In this document: in pieces, positions 16,311 to 27,117 of the stretch
Position numbering within the stretch: position 1 is the stretch's first letter
Layout: each line of letters begins with the position of its first letter
Origin: Muribaculaceae bacterium
Lineage (GTDB): Bacteria; Bacteroidota; Bacteroidia; Bacteroidales; Muribaculaceae
Length of the DNA: 39,075 bases
Reading direction: 5' to 3'
Assembly: GCA_022509065.1 (NCBI GenBank)
Contig: JAFLTY010000022.1
Coordinates: forward strand, 1 to 39,075
Position numbers and translations under genes: made by a program
Notes under the pieces: generated by a model
Database searches by the model: none
The model's input: the letters and a program-made list of their open reading frames with translations, nothing else
What the model was told of the DNA's origin: nothing

Positions 16311-17426
16311 ATGATAACCTACGACCAACTCAAAGACGCAATAGAACGACGCGACGCTCTGAAACGCTATCTTGACATTGACGGCAAACGTATTCAGGTG
16401 GAAGAAGAGGAACTACGCACTCATGTTCCCGACTTTTGGGAGCATCCCACCGAAGCTCAAGCCCAGATGAAAAAAATAAAAGATTTGCAACAGTGGATAA
16501 CAGGTTATGAAGAGGTAGACAAGGCTGTCGGCGAAGTCGAAACAGGCTTTGAGTTCGTAAAAGAAGGCTTGTTGGAAGAAAACGAGATTGACGCACTGTA
16601 CACCGACGCCATGTCAAAGATAGAGAACCTTGAACTGCGCAATATGCTGCGCCGCGAGGAAGATAAGCTTGGAGTCGTTCTTAAAATAAACTCAGGTGCC
16701 GGAGGAACGGAGAGCCAAGACTGGGCATCTATGTTGATGCGCATGTACCTCAGATGGTGTGAAAAAAATGGATACAAGACATCAATAGCCAACATTCTTG
16801 ATGGAGACGAAGCCGGTATAAAATCATGCACGATAAATGTCGAAGGAGACTTTGCCTATGGATACCTTAAAAGCGAAAACGGGGTACATCGTCTTGTACG
16901 AGTATCTCCTTATAACGCCCAAGGTAAACGTATGACATCGTTCGCTTCAGTCTTCGTGACACCACTCGTTGACGACACAATAGAAGTAAAAGTTGACCCG
17001 GCTTGTGTTTCGTGGGATACTTTCCGCTCGGGAGGTGCCGGCGGTCAGAACGTCAACAAAGTAGAATCGGGCGTGCGACTCCGATATCAATTTACCGACC
17101 CTTATACAGGCGAGCAGGAAGAAATTCTAATAGAAAATACAGAAACCCGCGACCAACCCAAAAACAAGGAAAACGCGATGCGTCAGTTGCGTTCCATTCT
17201 GTATGACAAAGAGCTCCAGCATCGCTTGCAGGAACAAGCAAAGATAGAAGCGGGCAAAATGAAGATTGAATGGGGCAGTCAGATACGCTCGTATGTTTTT
17301 GACGATAGGCGCGTAAAGGATCATCGCACCAATCATCAAACCAGCGATGTCAACGGTGTTATGGACGGAGATATCGACGGGTTCATAAAGGCTTATCTGA
17401 TGGAGTTCTCGGGTAACGAAGATTAA
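16311..17426 (+). CDS. prfB: Peptide chain release factor 2
   Basis: Recognises UGA and UAA and triggers release of the finished peptide on the ribosome. The 371-residue protein has the catalytic GGQ at 244-246. The stop-codon recognition tripeptide reads SPY (199-201) where E. coli has SPF, within RVSPYNAQGKRMTSFASV. The start is the ATG at 16311. Many bacteria need a +1 frameshift at CTTTGAC near codon 25 to make RF2. Here the equivalent site is CTTGAC at 16371-16376 (Leu21-Asp22), so the gene is read straight through. It has its own promoter and is followed after 18 bases by a small secreted-protein gene. Confidence 0.96.
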   Translation: MITYDQLKDAIERRDALKRYLDIDGKRIQVEEEELRTHVPDFWEHPTEAQAQMKKIKDLQQWITGYEEVDKAVGEVETGFEFVKEGLLEENEIDALYTDAMSKIENLELRNMLRREEDKLGVVLKINSGAGGTESQDWASMLMRMYLRWCEKNGYKTSIANILDGDEAGIKSCTINVEGDFAYGYLKSENGVHRLVRVSPYNAQGKRMTSFASVFVTPLVDDTIEVKVDPACVSWDTFRSGGAGGQNVNKVESGVRLRYQFTDPYTGEQEEILIENTETRDQPKNKENAMRQLRSILYDKELQHRLQEQAKIEAGKMKIEWGSQIRSYVFDDRRVKDHRTNHQTSDVNGVMDGDIDGFIKAYLMEFSGNED

Positions 17427-17444
17427 TTTTTCAAAAATAGAGAG

Positions 17445-17969
17445 ATGAATCATAAATCACTACGCTTCATCATATTGTCGTTAGCGCTTTTGATGTCTTA
17501 CCCGAGCTTTTCGGCAGTCAATAGTGTAAACCATCTGTCACAAAAAGAGCTTATGCAACGACTTAATATAACGTTCACGGCCGATTCTCTTGACAACGGA
17601 TGGTTGGATAACAATGATCTTTCCGAAGTCGAGCGCCAAATGACCCTTATTGGCATACAATCGGCATGCAATGGAAACGCAACTGTAAATGCGGATAAAA
17701 AAATTACTTCCCTTGACAGTTCGTTAAAAGAATACACCGAGAACGTTTATAAGTTTCGTAAAGAGAATCCAGCTACATGGCGAGGCACGACACAATTTAC
17801 ATCGACCACGGTGGCGGATGCGCATGTGCTTGTCGTTGACAAGACTGATCCGGTGACCGGCAATAGAGTTCTCATTGTGTTCAGTGACGGTGACACTACT
17901 GTGCCCGTACATGGTGTAGGAGGCATCGATGTAGATGCGTGGCGTCCGGAATTTGTCAAAATAAAATAA
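17445..17969 (+). CDS. Small secreted protein of unknown function
   Basis: 174 residues with a signal peptide (MNHKSLRFIILSLALLMSYPSFSA). The mature part starts with a helical, Leu/Gln-rich segment and ends in a beta-rich segment containing DGDTTVPVHGVGGIDVD. I do not recognise a family and see no catalytic motif. One cysteine is in the mature protein. The gene sits 18 bases after prfB and 29 bases before pepT on the same strand, so it is probably transcribed with them, although the product is predicted to be periplasmic or surface-located. Confidence 0.75.
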   Translation: MNHKSLRFIILSLALLMSYPSFSAVNSVNHLSQKELMQRLNITFTADSLDNGWLDNNDLSEVERQMTLIGIQSACNGNATVNADKKITSLDSSLKEYTENVYKFRKENPATWRGTTQFTSTTVADAHVLVVDKTDPVTGNRVLIVFSDGDTTVPVHGVGGIDVDAWRPEFVKIK

Positions 17970-17998
17970 AATTACCTTAAAATCAAGACCTTAAAAAT

Positions 17999-19225
17999 AT
18001 GAATGTAACTGAACGCTTTCTTAAATACGTCACTTTTGACACTCAGAGTGATGAACTGACAAATCTCACGCCATCAACACCGGGCCAGATGGTTTTCGCC
18101 AAATTCCTAAAAGAACAACTGGAAGAACTGGGGCTAACCGATATAACTCTTGATGACAATGGCTATCTAATGGCCACATTGCCTTCGAATGTCGACTATG
18201 CCACACCTACGGTAGGTTTTATAGCCCATCTTGATACAAGTCCCGACATGTCCGGTCGGAATGTCAATCCTCGTATTGTAAAAGACTACGATGGTAAAGA
18301 CATTGTGCTGAATAGCGAAAAGAAAGTGATACTTTCGCCATCCGAATTTCCCGAGCTCACACATTATGTTGGTGAAGATCTGATAGTGACAGACGGCACC
18401 ACATTGCTTGGCGCCGATGATAAAGCAGGTATAGCCGAAATTATCTCTGCTATGGCATATCTCTTAAAACATCCTGAAATAAAGCATGGCAAAATCAGAG
18501 TCGGATTTAATCCTGACGAAGAGATAGGTCTTGGAGCCCATAAATTCGATGTGCCGACCTTCGGATGTGACTTCGCATATACGATGGATGGCGGTGAGAT
18601 AGGCGAATTGGAATACGAGAACTTCAATGCGGCAATGGCAAAAGTGACATTTGTCGGTCGCAACGTTCACCCCGGCTATGCCAAACACAAAATGGTCAAC
18701 TCCATGCGCATCGCAAATCAATTCGTCATTATGTTACCGCGATGGGAAACGCCTGAACACACCGAAGGGTACGAAGGATTTTACCACCTTGTCGGCATGG
18801 AAGGAACTGTAGAGAAAACAGTGCTCACTTATATTATCCGTGACCATGACCGAGACCGCTTTGAACGCCGTAAAAAAGAATTCGAACACCTGGCACGCAA
18901 AATCAACCATGAGTTTCCCGATTGCTGTTCGCTCGAAATCAAAGATCAATATTATAATATGCGCGAAAAGATTGAGGACAAGATGGATATAATTCATATC
19001 GCCGAACAGGCCATGCGCGACTGCGATATTGTTCCAAAAGTCGTTCCTATCCGCGGAGGCACTGACGGCGCTCAGCTTTCTTTCAAAGGTCTCCCCTGCC
19101 CCAATATTTTCGCTGGCGGCCTTAATTTTCACGGCCGCTATGAATTCGTACCCATCCGTTCAATGGAAAAGGCTCGTGATGTCATAATCAAAATCGCCCA
19201 GATCGTTGCAAACGATAAAAAGTGA
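17999..19225 (+). CDS. pepT: Peptidase T (tripeptide aminopeptidase, M20B)
   Basis: A cytoplasmic di-zinc enzyme that removes the N-terminal residue of tripeptides. At 408 residues it has the normal PepT length. Motifs: HLDTS at 77-81 (His77 zinc ligand, Asp79 catalytic support), LLGADDKAG with the bridging Asp (140 or 141), NPDEEIG with Glu174/Glu175, MDGGE near 197 and NFHGRYEF near the C-terminus. It could process peptides delivered after extracellular DPP III and other peptidases act, which is inference. The miaA frame starts within or just after its 3' end. Confidence 0.96.
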   Translation: MNVTERFLKYVTFDTQSDELTNLTPSTPGQMVFAKFLKEQLEELGLTDITLDDNGYLMATLPSNVDYATPTVGFIAHLDTSPDMSGRNVNPRIVKDYDGKDIVLNSEKKVILSPSEFPELTHYVGEDLIVTDGTTLLGADDKAGIAEIISAMAYLLKHPEIKHGKIRVGFNPDEEIGLGAHKFDVPTFGCDFAYTMDGGEIGELEYENFNAAMAKVTFVGRNVHPGYAKHKMVNSMRIANQFVIMLPRWETPEHTEGYEGFYHLVGMEGTVEKTVLTYIIRDHDRDRFERRKKEFEHLARKINHEFPDCCSLEIKDQYYNMREKIEDKMDIIHIAEQAMRDCDIVPKVVPIRGGTDGAQLSFKGLPCPNIFAGGLNFHGRYEFVPIRSMEKARDVIIKIAQIVANDKK

Positions 19226-20108
19226 ACATACCGGTAAGACCTTATTACCGCATGTGACAATAATAACCGGGCCGACAGCCTCAGGAAAAACAGCTCTTGC
19301 TGTCCGGACGGCTCAACGGCTCGGTTGTGATATTATATCGGCCGATTCACGCCAAATATACCGAGGAATTCCCATAACCACGGCTGTTCCGACATTTGAA
19401 GAGCGTGGTGGCGTGAGACACCATCTTTTGGAATGTCTGGATCTGAATCAGCCCTACAGTGCCGCGAACTTTGCTTCAGATGCGTTGAGAATAATTTACG
19501 AAGCCGGAGTCCGACAAGAAAAAAACATCATAGTTTGCGGAGGATCGATGTTATATATCGACGCTTTACTTGGAAAACTCGATGACCTTCCTGACATATC
19601 GCCTGAAGTAAGAAAACGCGTTCTCGCCCTTCACGAAGACATAGGGATGGAAGGCCTTTTGGCACTCCTTTCCAATCTTGATTCGACAACTTATGAACGT
19701 GTTGATAAAAAGAACCCACGCCGCGTTATGCATGCCGTAGAATTATGTCTACAAACCGGTAGACCGGTTTCTGAGTTTGTAGGCAATGCTCTCAACCGCC
19801 AATTACCCTTTAGCTACAACATTTATGCTGTGAAGATGTGCCGGGATGAGCTTTTCGAGCGTATCAACAAACGGGTCGAGATTATGGTAGAGGCAGGTAT
19901 GGAGACGGAAGCACGCTCGGTTTTTCATCTGCGGCATCTCAACTCGCTTAACACTATTGGTTTTAAGGAGTGGTTTGACTATTTCGATGGAAAAATGGAT
20001 CGTGACACAGCGATACAGCGAATAGCCAAGAACACTCGCGTATATGCAAAAAAACAACTGACTTGGCTAAAAGCCCAGTCAGATGTTTTAGATGCCAAGT
20101 TTCTTTAG
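19206..20108 (+). CDS. miaA: tRNA dimethylallyltransferase
   Basis: Transfers a dimethylallyl group to A37 of UNN-decoding tRNAs (i6A37). The P-loop GPTASGKT is at 22-29 counted from the TTG at 19206, followed by the conserved DSRQIYRG. The C-terminal [12 protein letters not shown] motif is present. The start is unresolved: TTG at 19206 overlaps pepT by 20 bases and gives 300 residues, while GTG at 19254 gives 284 residues starting [12 protein letters not shown]. No ATG is available. The dimethylallyl donor comes from the MEP pathway, to which dxr and ispD in this window belong. The last coding segment contains a strong hairpin (20053-20087) that is likely used as the terminator of the convergent htrA gene. 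Confidence 0.94.
   Translation: MQTIKSEHTGKTLLPHVTIITGPTASGKTALAVRTAQRLGCDIISADSRQIYRGIPITTAVPTFEERGGVRHHLLECLDLNQPYSAANFASDALRIIYEAGVRQEKNIIVCGGSMLYIDALLGKLDDLPDISPEVRKRVLALHEDIGMEGLLALLSNLDSTTYERVDKKNPRRVMHAVELCLQTGRPVSEFVGNALNRQLPFSYNIYAVKMCRDELFERINKRVEIMVEAGMETEARSVFHLRHLNSLNTIGFKEWFDYFDGKMDRDTAIQRIAKNTRVYAKKQLTWLKAQSDVLDAKFL
20048..20089 (-). terminator. Intrinsic terminator of htrA inside the 3' end of miaA
   Basis: Read on the minus strand: AGCC/GGCT, CTGACT/AGTCAG and TGTT/AACA pair around a 3-base loop with only two mismatches (20087 to 20053). The stem is followed by a run of seven T (20054-20048). This is a good intrinsic terminator about 100 bases after the htrA stop. On the plus strand it is followed only by TTTTA and lies before the miaA stop codon. 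Confidence 0.65.
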
Positions 20109-20183
20109 TTCAGAAACGAAAGCAATTTATGACTCTTGTTTGCAGTCTTCAAAAGGTTCAAACATTATTATTGAAGATGACAG

Positions 20184-21647
20184 TTAGTCTACAAGGGTGA
20201 CGGCATAAAAAGCTTGTCTTCCCGTGGGAGTAAGTGCTTTGATAAACAACACCTTGTCATCATCACTTTTCATGACGGCATTGTAAATCTTTTCGACATC
20301 GGAAGGTTTATTCACCTGAGCTCCGTTGACAGTAAGCAAAACTGTGCCTTTCGATATACCGGCGTTGCTGAAACGACCTGTTTCCACATCTTCGACAAGA
20401 ACGCCATAACGTACCTCGAGTTGTTGTTTTTCGTCAGCGGTGAGTTCGCGCATTGTAGCGCCCAGATCAGACACCGAGCCGGCGCGAGTCACAGCAGTGT
20501 TACCCTGACGGTTTCGTAACTTCACAGTCTTCTGTAACTCTTTGCCATCCCGAATCAGAGTGACAACTGCCGTATCACCGGGGCTTAAACGAGCGATAAC
20601 CTCTTGTAAATGGGCTGTCGATATGGTAGGATGTTCATTAATGGCTATGATAATGTCTCCCGGCTCTATGCCTGCTTCACGAGCTGCCGAACGATCTTCG
20701 ACACTATCAACCCAGATACCTGCGTTGACGCCTTCAAGTTTTTTCTCGGCGATAAGTTCAGGTGTCAATTGTACGAACATAATACCCAAATAGGCTCGTT
20801 GAACAGCTCCAAACTGTTTGAGGTCGCCTATTACTTTGCTTACGATGGATGTAGGTATGGCAAACGAACAGCCAATATAAGCTCCATTCTGGCTGTATAT
20901 GGCGGTATTGATACCTACCAACTCACCTTCGAGATTGACAAGGGCACCACCCGAATTACCTTGATTGACTGCGGCATCGGTTTGGATGTAACTCTCGATA
21001 CCTCCCGACGAAGGAGTTCCTGTGGTGGTGGAAATATTACGAGCCTTCGCACTGACGATACCCGCTGTCACAGTTGATGTGAAACCAAAAGGATTACCGA
21101 CTGCTAACACCCATTCGCCAACCTTAAGGTCTTCACTGTCGCCCATAGGTATGACATGCAGGTCTGGAGCGTCAATCTTTATCAATGCTATATCAGTAGT
21201 GGGATCGGCTCCAACCACAGTGGCATTGAAATTACGATTGTCATTTAGAGTCACCTCAAGTCGCTCTGCACCGTCAATAACATGATTATTGGTAACTATA
21301 TAACCGTCAGTGCTGATTATCACACCTGAACCGAGGCCAATTTGACGTTGAGAAGGTTTTTCCTGCTGGCGAGGCTGTTGTCTCGGTGAAGACGGCTGTC
21401 CGAAAAAGTATTCGAAGAAAGGGTCACTGAAAAAATCGCGCTGACTGTATTGCTGCCGCGTCTGAGGAGTGGCGTACGACTTGACACTGACAACACCATT
21501 GACTGTAGATTCAGCCGCGCGTGTAAAGTCTTCGCGACTATAACCGGCATGCTCCATCACTACGGTCGTTCCAGGTTGATCTCCTGCCACACAAGCGCTT
21601 GTGCCTAAGGCACTGATGCAAATAAGGGACAAAAATATTTTCTTCAT
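20184..21647 (-). CDS. htrA: Do/DegP-family periplasmic serine protease
   Basis: A periplasmic protease and chaperone for damaged envelope proteins. The 487-residue protein has an N-terminal export signal (MKKIFLSLICISALGTSA), then a Gln/Pro/Arg-rich loop (about 83-100) typical of the LA loop. The trypsin-like domain has the triad His122 (TNNHVIDGA), Asp152 (TTDIALIKID) and Ser232 (NQGNSGGALVN). Two PDZ domains follow at about 275-375 and 385-487. It stands alone on the minus strand, convergent with miaA and divergent from the beta-galactosidase. No standard Bacteroidetes promoter is visible upstream, so a stress sigma factor may drive it, which is inference. Confidence 0.95.
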   Translation of the reverse strand: MKKIFLSLICISALGTSACVAGDQPGTTVVMEHAGYSREDFTRAAESTVNGVVSVKSYATPQTRQQYSQRDFFSDPFFEYFFGQPSSPRQQPRQQEKPSQRQIGLGSGVIISTDGYIVTNNHVIDGAERLEVTLNDNRNFNATVVGADPTTDIALIKIDAPDLHVIPMGDSEDLKVGEWVLAVGNPFGFTSTVTAGIVSAKARNISTTTGTPSSGGIESYIQTDAAVNQGNSGGALVNLEGELVGINTAIYSQNGAYIGCSFAIPTSIVSKVIGDLKQFGAVQRAYLGIMFVQLTPELIAEKKLEGVNAGIWVDSVEDRSAAREAGIEPGDIIIAINEHPTISTAHLQEVIARLSPGDTAVVTLIRDGKELQKTVKLRNRQGNTAVTRAGSVSDLGATMRELTADEKQQLEVRYGVLVEDVETGRFSNAGISKGTVLLTVNGAQVNKPSDVEKIYNAVMKSDDDKVLFIKALTPTGRQAFYAVTLVD

Positions 21648-25100
<3,453 letters not shown>

Positions 25101-25188
25101 GGACGCTATTAACAATTGAACTAACGTCCATTCATGATTGTTTGAATAGTAAGTAAATGTGCACTGCTGAAAAACATTTGAATTTATA

Positions 25189-26595
25189 ATGGCAGACCAA
25201 AACATCTCATCACATACACATAACGGGGGCGAATCCTCCGTTTTCTTCGCGGCCAGGCAAGCCATCCGAAGACATGCTACCGGTGGTAATATCTTGATAA
25301 TGGCTACAGTTGTAGCACTTATCGTTGCAAATATACCCGCAATTAACGGTTATTACTTCAATTTTTGGAATCAAGAAGTACGGCTCCAAGTAGGGTCTTT
25401 CAATCTTTTTAGTCATGATGGACATCCGATGACCTTATTGGCCTTCATTAACGATGCGCTCATGGCCATCTTCTTTTTCAGTATCGGTCTTGAAATCAAA
25501 CGCGAGATACTTGTAGGTGAGCTATCATCTTTTAAACAGGCATTTCTTCCTATAGTAGCTGCTATTGGCGGTATGGTAGTTCCGGTTCTTGTGTTTTTCT
25601 GGCTAAGTAAAGACACAGATTATTTAGGAGGAGCCGCTATCCCCATGGCAACCGACATCGCTTTCTCGCTCGGCGTGTTGGCAATGTTAGGCAAACGCGT
25701 ACCTATCTCATTAAAAATCTTCCTTACGACGCTCGCTGTTGTGGACGATATCGGTGGTATTATAGTAATAGCTGTGTTCTATTCGGGACACATCGAAGCT
25801 ATGCTGTTGGTTTATGCCGCCGCTTTACTTGGTCTTTTGTTGCTTGGGTCGGCCATGCATATCAAATCTAAGATTTTTTACTTGCTTATAGGTGGGGTGA
25901 TATGGTTTTTATTCCTTAATTCAGGCATTCATCCCACAATCGCCGGTGTTCTTGTTGCACTATGCGTACCAGCCACACCCGTTTTTGCACCAAAAAAATA
26001 CATTCGCAAGATACGTAAGTCTATATCCAATTTCCGTGAAATGGACGATGAGGAACTTTCACGCCGAAGCATTCTAAGTAAAGAACAGATGAACTGGCTG
26101 AAACAAATAGAATCGGCCTCCGATAAAGTGATTTCTCCTCTGCAGGAACTGGAAGATACACTCCATCCAATAGTGAACTTTTTTATAGTGCCGATATTTG
26201 CTTTCGCGAACGCTGGAATATTTCTGCTTAATATGGATCCGGCATCTATTTTCGAGGGTATATCGCTTGCTGTCATTCTCGGTCTTGTTATAGGGAAGTT
26301 TGTAGGCATATTATCTTTCTCATGGCTTACTGTTAAACTTCGACTGGCTCCTATGCCGGCGCATTCTGATTGGCACATGATGGCCTCTGTAGCAATGCTC
26401 GGAGGTATCGGTTTCACCGTATCGCTGTTCATCGCCACTTTATCTTTTGGAGGCGATATCTCGCAGATAGACCTCCTCAACCACGCCAAACTCGGTATCG
26501 TTGTCGGGTCAGTGATTGCAGGTCTGACAGGTTTCTTATGGCTGCATAAAACATTGCCTAAAACCGGAGCCCCGGATGCCGAAGAGAAAGAATAA
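25189..26595 (+). CDS. nhaA: Na+/H+ antiporter NhaA
   Basis: An inner-membrane antiporter that exports Na+ in exchange for protons and controls cytoplasmic pH and sodium. The 468-residue protein has about 12 hydrophobic segments. Asp156 (PMATDIAFSLG) matches E. coli Asp133, and the paired Asp186-Asp187 (LAVVDDIGG) match the ion-binding Asp163-Asp164. A charged loop of about 70 residues (KKYIRKIRKSISNFREMDDE onward) interrupts the membrane part, as in other Bacteroidetes NhaA proteins. The start is the ATG at 25189, 88 bases after the beta-galactosidase stop. No clear promoter is visible in that gap. Confidence 0.96.
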   Translation: MADQNISSHTHNGGESSVFFAARQAIRRHATGGNILIMATVVALIVANIPAINGYYFNFWNQEVRLQVGSFNLFSHDGHPMTLLAFINDALMAIFFFSIGLEIKREILVGELSSFKQAFLPIVAAIGGMVVPVLVFFWLSKDTDYLGGAAIPMATDIAFSLGVLAMLGKRVPISLKIFLTTLAVVDDIGGIIVIAVFYSGHIEAMLLVYAAALLGLLLLGSAMHIKSKIFYLLIGGVIWFLFLNSGIHPTIAGVLVALCVPATPVFAPKKYIRKIRKSISNFREMDDEELSRRSILSKEQMNWLKQIESASDKVISPLQELEDTLHPIVNFFIVPIFAFANAGIFLLNMDPASIFEGISLAVILGLVIGKFVGILSFSWLTVKLRLAPMPAHSDWHMMASVAMLGGIGFTVSLFIATLSFGGDISQIDLLNHAKLGIVVGSVIAGLTGFLWLHKTLPKTGAPDAEEKE

Positions 26596-26767
26596 CATAA
26601 AAGCGCAGTCAAAAGCCCATACAACAACGTTTTTACTTGACACAATGATCTTTAAATGTCTTATGAATTGATATTGTTAAACTTGACAAATATCTACATA
26701 GACAAACTCAAAATCGTTACTATTTATAAAAACTTATAACAATTTAAATTTCAATAGTCTTAAGAGC

Positions 26768-26775
26768 TATTTTTG
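26768..26775 (+). promoter_or_regulatory. Possible -7 box for the 67-residue protein
   Basis: TATTTTTG matches TAnnTTTG and lies 51 bases before the ATG at 26827. The -33 region has only TTTA (26743-26746, 21-base spacing), so the match is partial. Confidence 0.3.
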
Positions 26776-26826
26776 ATTTTTCGTCGACTCACATGAAATT
26801 TAAATAAAAAACTAAATTTTTTTACT

Positions 26827-27030
26827 ATGAATGGCGCAGTTTATACAGGAATTATTCTTTTTGCGATAGGCCTGTTCGTATGGCTTTTCGGCATAAGCAA
26901 ATCGCGTGGATTACAAAATGGCTTTGCACCGGTGTCCCGCTCAACTATTCGACGTTATCAAATAATAGGAGCTGTGGGCGCTGTATTGTTTTTCGGAGGC
27001 TTAATTCTGGCTGTATTGTCTTTTGGCTGA
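26827..27030 (+). CDS. Small two-helix membrane protein
   Basis: 67 residues with two hydrophobic segments (about 4-22 and 46-65) separated by a short basic loop (SKSRGLQNGFAPVSRSTIRR). Both ends would lie on the same side of the membrane. The codon pattern and the Arg/Lys-rich loop look like a real membrane protein. No family is recognised. It is preceded by about 230 AT-rich bases with a possible -7 box, so it is probably transcribed on its own, and it is convergent with recG. Confidence 0.6.
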   Translation: MNGAVYTGIILFAIGLFVWLFGISKSRGLQNGFAPVSRSTIRRYQIIGAVGAVLFFGGLILAVLSFG

Positions 27031-27117
27031 GATTGAAAATTTATCGCCATAGTAATAAATTGGCTCGAAAAGGTTCGCTTGTAGCATGAATGTTCTTCCA
27101 ACATTCGAATTTGGTTT

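Noticed and set aside
25929-26645. 238-codon leftward open frame
   Set aside because: It is antisense to nhaA, and the Ser/Arg-rich translation mirrors the hydrophobic codons of the antiporter. No family features or promoter are visible.
27088-27106. Hairpin GAATGTT/AACATTC as a terminator of the 67-residue gene
   Set aside because: The stem is only 7 base pairs and AT-rich and is followed by GAATTTGG, not a T-tract; support is too weak.
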